Origin: an uncultured bacterium
GTDB lineage: Bacteria; Cyanobacteriota; Vampirovibrionia; Gastranaerophilales; Gastranaerophilaceae
Reading direction: 5' to 3'
DNA: 12,568 nucleotides
Assembly (NCBI GenBank): GCA_900553205.1
Contig: USCK01000047.1
Location: 1 to 12,568 of the forward strand
Below the pieces are notes generated by a model. The model was not told where the DNA came from and did not search any database. It worked only from the letters and a program-made list of their open reading frames with translations. Every line of letters begins with the position of its first letter. Within the stretch, counting starts at the first letter, position 1. A program made the position numbers and the translations under genes. Shown here piece by piece: positions 7,270 to 12,568 of the stretch.

Positions 7270-8607
7270 ATGAATATATTAAATTATAATATTCCTTTGA
7301 TTAAGAATTTTGCAATTAATAGAACTAACTGTAATCCTGTTAGTCAAAACACTTCTGTACCAAAATTCAATACGGGAGTGACCAATGATGTATTCATTAA
7401 AAGTTCACCCTCTTTCGGCTCTGCAACCTCTAATGGTAAATTTTTGATGAAGTTAAGTCGTATTAGAGATCCTTATAGCGGTGTAATTATATTAAGACCT
7501 AATGAAGTTGACGGAATTAGCAGTGCTTTACGTAAAAAGCAATCTACTGCTGGTAAATTACATATTCTTGGAGAACATACTGAAAGTATGTTACCCGTAG
7601 AAAGAGGAATGTATAGTTTCTTTTGTGAAGTTAATAAAAAAAATAAAAATTTGACCGTTTCGGAAATTTTAAGAGCTCAATATCCTTATTCAATAAGAGG
7701 ATTGGTTTCTCATCAAAACAAAGTTTTTAATTCTATAGAAAAAGCTTCAGAAAAAATTTCAGAGAAAAATAGAGCAAAAGTATTTGATGAATTAGCAGAA
7801 GCAAGAGAGAGAATATTATTACCAGAAGAAGATTTTAAACATAAATTTAAAAGAAAAACCTTTATAGATAGGCTTGTAAGAATTCAATGTAATGATATAT
7901 TGGATAATGTGAAAGAAAATATAAAAACCTTACCTGAAGATAAGATGTTAAACGCAAAAAAATCTTATTCTCAAGCTCGTTATTCAATTAATAATATGCC
8001 ACATGACAAGTATATTGATAATGAACATAGACCAATAGATTTGGTTAGAAGTTTGCAAAAGAAGTACGCACCTGACTATAAAGATGAAATGGGAGATATT
8101 ATAGATATCGCAGAAAATCTTCCGACATCAAGTGATAGTATGAATGCGTTTGTTGTAAAATATGCAGATAGATGTGATAATGAAATTTGTAACAGGTTAA
8201 TATTACCTTCAAGAGCTTCTGTAGAACATGTCCAAGCTGACTCTTTGGGTGGCGAAAATGAAGCTGCTAATTTTATTTTAGCAACATCTTCCAGAAATAG
8301 TGAACGAGGGAATATGCCTATTAAGGAATTTATCAAAAAATATCCTGAAATCCCTAAATATACTCAACAGTATATGGACGACATCATAAGAGAAGGCAAC
8401 AGAGGGCAGTTAGCAGGTCATGAATGGTATCCATACCTGATAAAGGATACCATTAAACAAGAATCAGGAATTAATGTTGATATCTCAAAATACAAGATAA
8501 AACCTGAAAATGCGTTTTATAGTTTGCCACCAAGGCTAAGAGAAGATTATCCTAACTATAAACAATATATTCCGGATAGAACAGAACCTATAAATATAAA
8601 AGTATAG
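7270..8607 (+). CDS. HNH-like nuclease-signature protein with PSFGS-type N-terminus
   Basis: This 445-residue protein has an HNH-type signature near its C-terminus: VEHVQADSLGG (318-328), Asn334 in AANFIL, and SSRNSERGNMP (340-350). This follows the classic D/E-H ... GG-x-N-x3-N-L ... N-x2-R/K-G-N layout, giving candidate residues His320, Asn334 and Asn343. The two CxxC zinc-ribbon pairs common in HNH enzymes are absent; only a CDNEIC pair lies upstream. Residues 1-55 are low in complexity and rich in Asn, Ser and Thr, and end in SSPSFGSA (45-52). I associate this type of N-terminus with many Gastranaerophilales proteins, possibly as a sorting or processing signal; that is memory-based and not proven here. 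The middle (about 130-260) is charged and helical. It may be co-transcribed with cutA and the HExxH gene (50-bp gap). DNA or RNA cleavage, as a restriction, homing or effector nuclease, is inference. Confidence 0.75.
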   Translation: MNILNYNIPLIKNFAINRTNCNPVSQNTSVPKFNTGVTNDVFIKSSPSFGSATSNGKFLMKLSRIRDPYSGVIILRPNEVDGISSALRKKQSTAGKLHILGEHTESMLPVERGMYSFFCEVNKKNKNLTVSEILRAQYPYSIRGLVSHQNKVFNSIEKASEKISEKNRAKVFDELAEARERILLPEEDFKHKFKRKTFIDRLVRIQCNDILDNVKENIKTLPEDKMLNAKKSYSQARYSINNMPHDKYIDNEHRPIDLVRSLQKKYAPDYKDEMGDIIDIAENLPTSSDSMNAFVVKYADRCDNEICNRLILPSRASVEHVQADSLGGENEAANFILATSSRNSERGNMPIKEFIKKYPEIPKYTQQYMDDIIREGNRGQLAGHEWYPYLIKDTIKQESGINVDISKYKIKPENAFYSLPPRLREDYPNYKQYIPDRTEPINIKV

Positions 8608-8623
8608 TAAATGTTTGATAAGA

Positions 8624-8659
8624 AAGAAGTTATGGATTACTCCATAACTTCTTCTTTTT
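8624..8659. terminator. Bidirectional intrinsic terminator between convergent genes
   Basis: AAGAAGTTATGGA (8624-8636) and TCCATAACTTCTT (8641-8653) form a perfect 13-bp stem with the 4-base loop TTAC. On the + strand it is followed by CTTTTT (8654-8659); on the minus strand by a T-rich CTTTCTTATC. The stop codon of the minus-strand YtxH gene (8637-8639) lies in the loop, so the last codons of that gene form one stem arm. Confidence 0.85.
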
Positions 8660-8906
8660 GCTTATTAATTAAATCTTGAATTTTAGAAATAATTTCATCG
8701 CCTTTTTGTTGCATGTCTGAAACTATATTATCAGCTTTATCTTGGATATCTTTGACTGTTTCATCAGTCTTTTGTGCAACATCTTTTGCCATTGTACCTA
8801 AAGCTTCTCTGGTTTCTTCACCTGATTGTGGTGCTAATAGGATTCCTGCAAGTGCGCCTAAACCTGCGCCTACAGCAAAACCTGCTAAAAATCTTGAAAC
8901 TGACAT
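8637..8906 (-). CDS. YtxH-family small membrane protein (second copy)
   Basis: This 89-residue protein has the YtxH (PF12732-type) design. A Gly/Ala-rich single membrane helix spans residues about 5-24 and is followed by the hallmark APQSGEETR (25-33). The rest is a charged amphipathic helix likely to form a coiled coil in the cytoplasm. YtxH proteins are linked to general stress in Bacillus but have no defined biochemical role. AAGGAGA at 8914-8920 lies 7 bases before the ATG. It is the last of four small membrane-protein genes on this strand, but a promoter of its own (8931-8958) suggests separate expression. Its final codons lie inside the terminator hairpin. Confidence 0.88.
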   Translation of the reverse strand: MSVSRFLAGFAVGAGLGALAGILLAPQSGEETREALGTMAKDVAQKTDETVKDIQDKADNIVSDMQQKGDEIISKIQDLINKQKEEVME

Positions 8907-8930
8907 ATTTATATCTCCTTTACAAAATAA

Positions 8931-8958
8931 ATTATAATCTATAATAATTTGATGTCAT
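8931..8958 (-). promoter_or_regulatory. Predicted promoter for the second YtxH gene
   Basis: Read on the minus strand, ATGACA (8953-8958, five of six matches to TTGACA) is followed after 16 bases by a perfect TATAAT (8931-8936), 24 bases before the start codon. It lies in the 76-bp gap after the DUF948-like gene, the widest gap in this gene group. Confidence 0.55.
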
Positions 8959-8982
8959 CGCTTAATAACCTAGTCTTAATGA

Positions 8983-9345
8983 CTACTTTTTAAGTAATGA
9001 TTTAATTAAGCTGAAAACACTTTTAAAAACAACTCCTGACAAAGTAGATGTCTTTGATAGCATAGTAAGAACAATCTTTGACACTTTGCCAGAAATGTTT
9101 TTGAATCTGTTTACATTGTTTTCTGTGCGTTTTACTAGCTTATTTATTATTCCTACAGATTCAGTAATATCCGATAATATTGGTTCTACAGAACTTTTTA
9201 CCAAATCTGCAGTTTTGTTTACGGTTGTAAGAAGTTTTGATAAATCAAAAAGCACTTTTACAACAAATATTCCTACAGCAACCACGAAAACTACACTGGT
9301 CCATGCAAGAAATGTAAGTCCATGATATAGACTTGCAGTATCCAT
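8983..9345 (-). CDS. DUF948-like single-pass membrane protein
   Basis: This 120-residue protein starts with a short N-terminus and one membrane helix at residues about 10-33 (AWTSVVFVVAVGIFVVKVL). A long amphipathic helix follows, with regularly spaced Thr, Ser, Val and Ile and a basic tail ending in KKK-type residues. This is the layout of DUF948 (PF06103) proteins such as Bacillus YtxG, which commonly sit next to YtxH genes, as here. GGGGAG at 9354-9359 precedes the ATG, and the gene follows the upstream YtxH gene by only 14 bp, so they share a transcript. Family assignment rests on topology and neighbours more than on a diagnostic motif; biochemical function is unknown. Confidence 0.8.
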   Translation of the reverse strand: MDTASLYHGLTFLAWTSVVFVVAVGIFVVKVLFDLSKLLTTVNKTADLVKSSVEPILSDITESVGIINKLVKRTENNVNRFKNISGKVSKIVLTMLSKTSTLSGVVFKSVFSLIKSLLKK

Positions 9346-9359
9346 ATACCAATCTCCCC

Positions 9360-9671
9360 TTAATTAAAATCGTAATCGATATCTTCTAATTCTTTTGCTT
9401 TTCTCATTTTTTCAGAGCGAAGCATATTATTGAATTTTTTGAACTGTCTTTCTAATTTATAACAGAACAAATCTATTGATTCAAAAGCTTTTTTCTTAGC
9501 ATCACTTACTTCCGGAGAATGTTTTTCTGCAAAATCACAAACAGTATCTTTTAATTTGTGTCTTGCTTTATCTCCTGATTCTGGAGCATATAAAACTCCA
9601 GCAATAATTCCTCCGACAACACCTGCCAAAAGACCTAAACCAAAACCTATTGAAGATTTCTTTTCACTCAT
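9360..9671 (-). CDS. YtxH-family small membrane protein (first copy)
   Basis: This 103-residue protein has a glycine-zipper membrane helix at residues about 8-28 (GFGLGLLAGVVGGIIAG) followed by the YtxH hallmark APESGDKAR (29-37). A strongly charged, mostly helical tail follows (KKKAFESIDL, RSEKMRKAKELEDIDYD). It shares only the YtxH head with the other copy; the tails differ, so the two are probably not interchangeable. GAGGTG at 9676-9681 lies just before the ATG. It sits 18 bp after the upstream small membrane protein and 14 bp before the DUF948-like gene, consistent with one operon. Confidence 0.88.
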   Translation of the reverse strand: MSEKKSSIGFGLGLLAGVVGGIIAGVLYAPESGDKARHKLKDTVCDFAEKHSPEVSDAKKKAFESIDLFCYKLERQFKKFNNMLRSEKMRKAKELEDIDYDFN

Positions 9672-9689
9672 ATTTCACCTCTCAATAAA

Positions 9690-10055
9690 TTATACCATAT
9701 TTTTTATTGTTGACAACTCTCCGGATAGGGCTTTTATCAATTTGTACCCTAATAGAAGTTTTTTCCCTTTCTTCTTTAAGAATATGAAAAATATCCATTC
9801 TAAAAGACCGATAATTTGTTTAAATATCAGCATTTGCTGGTGCCGTTTTAGTTTTTTGCAATATCTGTTTATTATGGATTTTATATCACTAAAAAGAGTT
9901 TCTATTTTTGTGGAGCGTGACTGTATCCATTCATTAGAGCTATGCAAAACAGCTTCTAAACAAAGTATTTTCATATCCAAATTAATCAAATATGAAATAA
10001 TGATACTTATTACTATTAACTGTATTAAAAAGATTATTATTACTAAAAAAAACAT
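9690..10055 (-). CDS. Unrecognised 121-residue membrane-anchored protein
   Basis: I do not recognise this protein. It starts with a very hydrophobic Ile/Leu-rich helix (residues 2-24), has a helical middle with polar residues (39-75) including SRSTKIETLF and a basic KKLKRHQQ stretch, and a second hydrophobic segment (76-93) followed by KKKGKK. It resembles its neighbours in being small, N-terminally anchored and helical, and may be a diverged DUF948-like protein. No clear ribosome site precedes the ATG, so the start is less certain than for its neighbours; a start at Met28 would remove the membrane helix. It is supported as a gene by its place as first gene of the minus-strand unit, the 18-bp gap to the YtxH gene and a good promoter upstream (10088-10116). 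Confidence 0.7.
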   Translation of the reverse strand: MFFLVIIIFLIQLIVISIIISYLINLDMKILCLEAVLHSSNEWIQSRSTKIETLFSDIKSIINRYCKKLKRHQQMLIFKQIIGLLEWIFFIFLKKKGKKLLLGYKLIKALSGELSTIKNMV

Positions 10056-10056
10056 G

Positions 10057-10084
10057 TTACTTAATTACTTTTTTGTACTATTAT
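10057..10084 (+). promoter_or_regulatory. Weak candidate promoter for the murT operon
   Basis: TTACTT (10057-10062), 16 bases, then TATTAT (10079-10084) is the best + strand candidate I find before murT. The whole gap is AT-rich, so such matches are common; it would overlap the region of the divergent promoter. Confidence 0.25.
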
Positions 10085-10087
10085 AAG

Positions 10088-10116
10088 ATTATATATGTAG
10101 TTGATAAATAATGCAA
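10088..10116 (-). promoter_or_regulatory. Predicted promoter of the small membrane-protein operon
   Basis: On the minus strand, TTGCAT (10111-10116) is followed after 17 bases by a perfect TATAAT (10088-10093). It lies 32 bases upstream of the start at 10055, in the divergent gap shared with murT. Confidence 0.6.
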
Positions 10117-10124
10117 ATCCATTT

Positions 10125-10128
10125 GGAG
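10125..10128 (+). promoter_or_regulatory. Ribosome site of murT
   Basis: GGAG lies 9 bases before ATG 10138 and 6 before an in-frame TTG at 10135. Both are possible by spacing; ATG is preferred as the stronger start codon. Confidence 0.6.
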
Positions 10129-10137
10129 TAGTATTTG

Positions 10138-11466
10138 ATGAAAAAAGTAAAATTTTATTTGTTATTAATCTTGGCAAGATTTTTATCCAAAATAATTAAA
10201 CTTCATGGGAAGTCCTCGGGAACTTCTTTTATTGGGCTTGTTATGCTAAAAATTGACCCGAAATTTTTGAAAAAAGTTTCAAACTATATGAATACCTGTA
10301 TTTCAGTTACTGGTACAAACGGAAAAACTACAACCTCAGGTATTCTTGCACATATTTTAGATGCAACACATCATTCAGTTATTCATAACTCAAAAGGTGC
10401 AAATATGCTATCAGGTATAGCCAATACTTTTGCCTTGGGGATAAACCCGTTCAAAAAGTTTGATTTTGCAGTGTTGGAATCTGATGAAGCATATCTTACA
10501 AAGTTATATGACGATATTGACTCTGATTATCTTGTAGTAACAAATCTTTTTAGAGATCAGTTAGACAGATATGGAGAACTTAGTACAACAGCGAAAAAAA
10601 TTCAAAACGCTATAGATAAAAACAAAAATATCCAGTTAATTCTTAATGCTGACGACCCATTAGTTGTAAATTTTAAACCAATGGGTGATAAAGAACCTAT
10701 TTTGTATGGGTTTAACAAAGTTGAATTCGCAAACAAAAATATAGATTCAAAAGCACCTGCAGAAGCTATTACTTGTCCATGGTGCGGCAGAGATTTGGAA
10801 TACGAAAAAAGATTCTATGCGCAACAAGGTCATTATTTCTGTAAATGTGGTTATAAACGACCAAAATGTAAATACGATGCAGATGTGATAATTTATGATA
10901 CTTATTCAGAAATTAATCTGTCTGTTAAAGATAAAAATTACACATTTAAAATACCATTGTTGGGTTTATATAATGCATATAATGCGCTTGCTGCTATTGC
11001 AGTGGCTTTTGAAAACGGGATTACTGAGATACAAGATGCTCTAAACTCTTACCATTCTGAATTTGGTAGAAGTGAGGTTAGAGAACTTAACGGACATAAA
11101 GCTATAATTCAGCTGATTAAAAATCCTACAGGAGCTAGTGAGGTATTGAAAACAATAGATAAGGATTCTAATATCCTTATTATTATCAATGATAATTATG
11201 CAGACGGACGTGATGTCTCATGGCTTTGGGATGCAGATTTTGAACTGTTAGAAGGAAGCTCTAACCCTATCATAACCTCGGGTTCAAGAGCTTATGATAT
11301 GGCTGTAAGACTAAAATATGCAGGAATTAAAGATATTAAAGTAATAACAAGTATTGATGAAGCAATAAAATATGTTACAACTCAAACTCCTAAAGAGTCT
11401 AATATTTCAATATTACCGACATATACAGCTTTGCTTCATATCAACAATAAGAAAAAAGGAGTGTAA
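10138..11466 (+). CDS. murT: MurT-type Mur ligase, lipid II amidation
   Basis: This 442-residue protein is the ligase half of the MurT/GatD complex. MurT activates the alpha-carboxyl of D-Glu in lipid II with ATP, and ammonia from the glutaminase GatD makes D-isoglutamine. Seen directly: the Mur-ligase P-loop TGTNGKTT at residues 58-65; the central-domain stretch TNLFRDQLDRYGE; a cysteine cluster that in MurT forms a zinc ribbon (Cys213, Cys216, Cys235, Cys237, with Cys244 nearby); and the C-terminal DUF1727 signature NDNYADGRDVSWLWD (351-365), whose aspartates are important for activity in characterised MurT. The zinc ribbon and DUF1727 distinguish it from MurC-F and FPGS. The first 20 residues are hydrophobic and basic, suggesting membrane proximity. 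No gatD lies beside it; pdxJ follows after 3 bp instead, so GatD must be encoded elsewhere or be absent. Confidence 0.92.
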   Translation: MKKVKFYLLLILARFLSKIIKLHGKSSGTSFIGLVMLKIDPKFLKKVSNYMNTCISVTGTNGKTTTSGILAHILDATHHSVIHNSKGANMLSGIANTFALGINPFKKFDFAVLESDEAYLTKLYDDIDSDYLVVTNLFRDQLDRYGELSTTAKKIQNAIDKNKNIQLILNADDPLVVNFKPMGDKEPILYGFNKVEFANKNIDSKAPAEAITCPWCGRDLEYEKRFYAQQGHYFCKCGYKRPKCKYDADVIIYDTYSEINLSVKDKNYTFKIPLLGLYNAYNALAAIAVAFENGITEIQDALNSYHSEFGRSEVRELNGHKAIIQLIKNPTGASEVLKTIDKDSNILIIINDNYADGRDVSWLWDADFELLEGSSNPIITSGSRAYDMAVRLKYAGIKDIKVITSIDEAIKYVTTQTPKESNISILPTYTALLHINNKKKGV

Positions 11467-11469
11467 GTT

Positions 11470-12186
11470 ATGCTATTAGGTGTAAATATTGATCATGTTG
11501 CAACCCTAAGAAATGCCAGAGGAGGAATTGACCCTGATGTTCTTATAGCTGCTCGTATTTGTAATGATGAAGGTGCAGAGTCTATTACAACACACCTAAG
11601 AGAGGATAGACGCCATATTAAAGATGCTGATGTTGAGGCTATCAGAGCTTTGCCTAGAACTCGTTTAAACTTAGAAATGGCAATGACTGATGAAATGCAG
11701 GAGATAGCACTTAGACTCAGACCTCAAGCTGTGTGTATTGTTCCTGAAAAAAGACAAGAACTTACAACGGAAGGTGGTTTAGATGTTGCAGGCCAACTTG
11801 AAAGAGCAACAGCTTTTGTTAAACCTTTAGTAGATGCAGGTATTGAAGTCAGTATGTTTATAGATCCAGATATCACTCAAGTTTCAGCAGCTTATAAATG
11901 TGGCGCTCATTTTATTGAACTTCATACTGGTAGATATTCAGAAGATTTTGGTACAGATAAAGAAGAAGAATCTTTCCAAGCCTTAAAAGGTGCTGCAGCA
12001 TTTGCTTTAACTCTTGGTTTGAAGGTTAATGCAGGACATGGTCTAAACTATGAAAATGTTAAAAGAATGCATGAAATTCCAGACCTTGTTGAATTGAATA
12101 TTGGACACAGTATTATCGCAAGAGCCGTATTTGTAGGTTTGCCTCAAGCTGTTAGAGAAATGAAAGAATTGGTTGAAGGAAAATAA
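11470..12186 (+). CDS. pdxJ: Pyridoxine 5'-phosphate synthase PdxJ
   Basis: This 238-residue protein is a full-length PdxJ, the TIM-barrel enzyme that condenses 1-deoxy-D-xylulose 5-phosphate with 3-amino-2-oxopropyl phosphate to make pyridoxine 5'-phosphate in the DXP-dependent vitamin B6 pathway. Family marks are GVNIDHVATLRNARGG (4-19), HLREDRRHI (42-50) with catalytic-type His42, LNLEMA (66-71) with Glu69, CIVPEKRQELTTEGG (89-103), HTGRYSEDF (152-160) and NAGHGLNY (187-194) with His190. All three conserved active-site positions are intact. AAGGAG at 11457-11461 and the 3-bp gap show it is co-transcribed with murT. No other B6 genes (pdxA, pdxH, serC) are in the window. Confidence 0.98.
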   Translation: MLLGVNIDHVATLRNARGGIDPDVLIAARICNDEGAESITTHLREDRRHIKDADVEAIRALPRTRLNLEMAMTDEMQEIALRLRPQAVCIVPEKRQELTTEGGLDVAGQLERATAFVKPLVDAGIEVSMFIDPDITQVSAAYKCGAHFIELHTGRYSEDFGTDKEEESFQALKGAAAFALTLGLKVNAGHGLNYENVKRMHEIPDLVELNIGHSIIARAVFVGLPQAVREMKELVEGK

Positions 12187-12188
12187 TA

Positions 12189-12506
12189 ATGGATAGAAAA
12201 AAAGAAGATGTTGTAAAAGAAATGCAACTTGTCGTTGAACAAATGAAAAAAGATGACATTGATGATAATCCTGATTCAGAAAAAGAGTTCTTCCAATGTG
12301 ATGCATGTGGCGAAGAAGCTTGTTTGGCAGGTTCTATCCAATATGGAAACTATAGACTGTGTAACGATTGTGTTTTGTTGGCAGAAGTAGGTTTTGAATT
12401 AGGACAAATAAAAGATATCCAAGAACTTATTGACGCTATGGAAGACAAGCGATTGGAAAGTGATTGTAATTACATAAAACGTGAAGAAAGCAGATATAAT
12501 AATTAA
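12189..12506 (+). CDS. Unrecognised 105-residue zinc-ribbon-like protein
   Basis: I do not recognise this small acidic protein. A charged helical N-terminus (1-33) leads into FQCDACGEEACLAGS and then LCNDCVLLAE. Cys37, Cys40, Cys58 and Cys61 make a CxxC-x17-CxxC pair typical of a zinc ribbon, with Cys45 in addition. The C-terminal part (62-105) is a predicted charged helix. The ATG follows the pdxJ stop by two bases, with AAGGA at 12176-12180 as ribosome site, so it belongs to the murT-pdxJ operon; its own terminator follows at once. A role as a small regulatory or adaptor zinc protein is a guess. It has no membrane segment. Confidence 0.82.
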   Translation: MDRKKEDVVKEMQLVVEQMKKDDIDDNPDSEKEFFQCDACGEEACLAGSIQYGNYRLCNDCVLLAEVGFELGQIKDIQELIDAMEDKRLESDCNYIKREESRYNN

Positions 12507-12520
12507 TATCTGCTTTTCTT
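12487..12520 (+). terminator. Intrinsic terminator of the murT-pdxJ operon
   Basis: AAAGCAGATAT (12487-12497) and ATATCTGCTTT (12506-12516) form a perfect 11-bp stem with an 8-base loop, running into TTTTCTTTT. The stop codon of the last gene (12504-12506) lies at the base of the loop. The remaining bases to the window end show no gene. Confidence 0.85.
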
Positions 12521-12568
12521 TTACTTTTATTTATTTTGTGTTTTTTAGAATTACAATCTATCAAATCC

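Noticed and set aside
8076..8336. Open frame on the minus strand inside the HNH-like gene
   Set aside because: It is opposite the conserved HNH-like region and has no independent support.
6410..8607. Toxin-antitoxin or defence island made of the HExxH and HNH-like genes
   Set aside because: No recognisable antitoxin, modification enzyme, mobile element or defence partner; the link to cutA suggests ordinary cellular genes until shown otherwise.
8971..8985. Small dyad TAGTC-TTAAT-GACTA at the end of the DUF948-like gene
   Set aside because: Five-bp stem with no T-run in the minus direction; not a convincing terminator.
8713..9325. Open frames on the + strand at 8713-8937 and 9086-9325
   Set aside because: Antisense to the second YtxH gene and the DUF948-like gene, which have good ribosome sites and family features.
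9556..10086. 176-codon open frame on the + strand
   Set aside because: It runs antisense to a clear YtxH gene and to a well-placed small membrane-protein gene; its product looks like a Pro/Ser-rich shadow.
12043..12306. Open frame on the minus strand across the pdxJ end
   Set aside because: Opposite intact conserved pdxJ motifs; no support of its own.

Overview
The window is strongly AT-rich bacterial DNA, almost entirely coding, with compact operons and good Shine-Dalgarno sites. The gene mix suggests a member of the Gastranaerophilales / Vampirovibrionia (the non-photosynthetic sister group of Cyanobacteria, common in animal guts) or a close relative. The DXP-dependent vitamin B6 enzyme PdxJ argues against most Firmicutes. 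MurT-type Mur ligase and YtxH/DUF948 small membrane proteins argue against typical Proteobacteria. One protein also has a low-complexity N-terminus ending in a PSFGS-type motif that I associate with proteins of that lineage. This placement is inference; no rRNA or classic marker gene lies in the window.

Layout. Bases 1-4664 (+) are the 3' part of a giant, nearly proline-free coiled-coil protein whose start lies left of the window. At least 1,553 residues are visible, including a block of degenerate 19-residue repeats. It overlaps by 17 bp a GlcD-type FAD-linked oxidase (4648-6033, +). A strong extended -10 promoter with a perfect dyad around it then starts a second + strand unit: cutA (6120-6434), overlapping by 25 bp an unrecognised HExxH protein (6410-7219), followed by a protein with an HNH-like nuclease signature (7270-8607). 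A hairpin at 8624-8653 ends this unit and also the unit converging on it.

The minus strand from 10055 down to 8637 carries four small membrane-anchored proteins in a row: a 121-residue unknown, a YtxH protein, a DUF948-like protein and a second YtxH protein that has its own predicted promoter. They look like envelope or stress-associated proteins. A divergent 82-bp region (10056-10137) separates this unit from a + strand operon of murT (10138-11466), pdxJ (11470-12186) and a 105-residue cysteine-rich protein (12189-12506). The operon ends in an intrinsic terminator. MurT normally works with the glutaminase GatD to amidate lipid II, but no gatD is visible here.

The parts of most interest as possibly undescribed biology are the giant coiled-coil protein and its repeats, the HExxH protein, the HNH-like protein with its lineage-type N-terminus, and the dyad around the cutA promoter. 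I see no CRISPR array, transposon, tRNA, rRNA or recognisable defence system.
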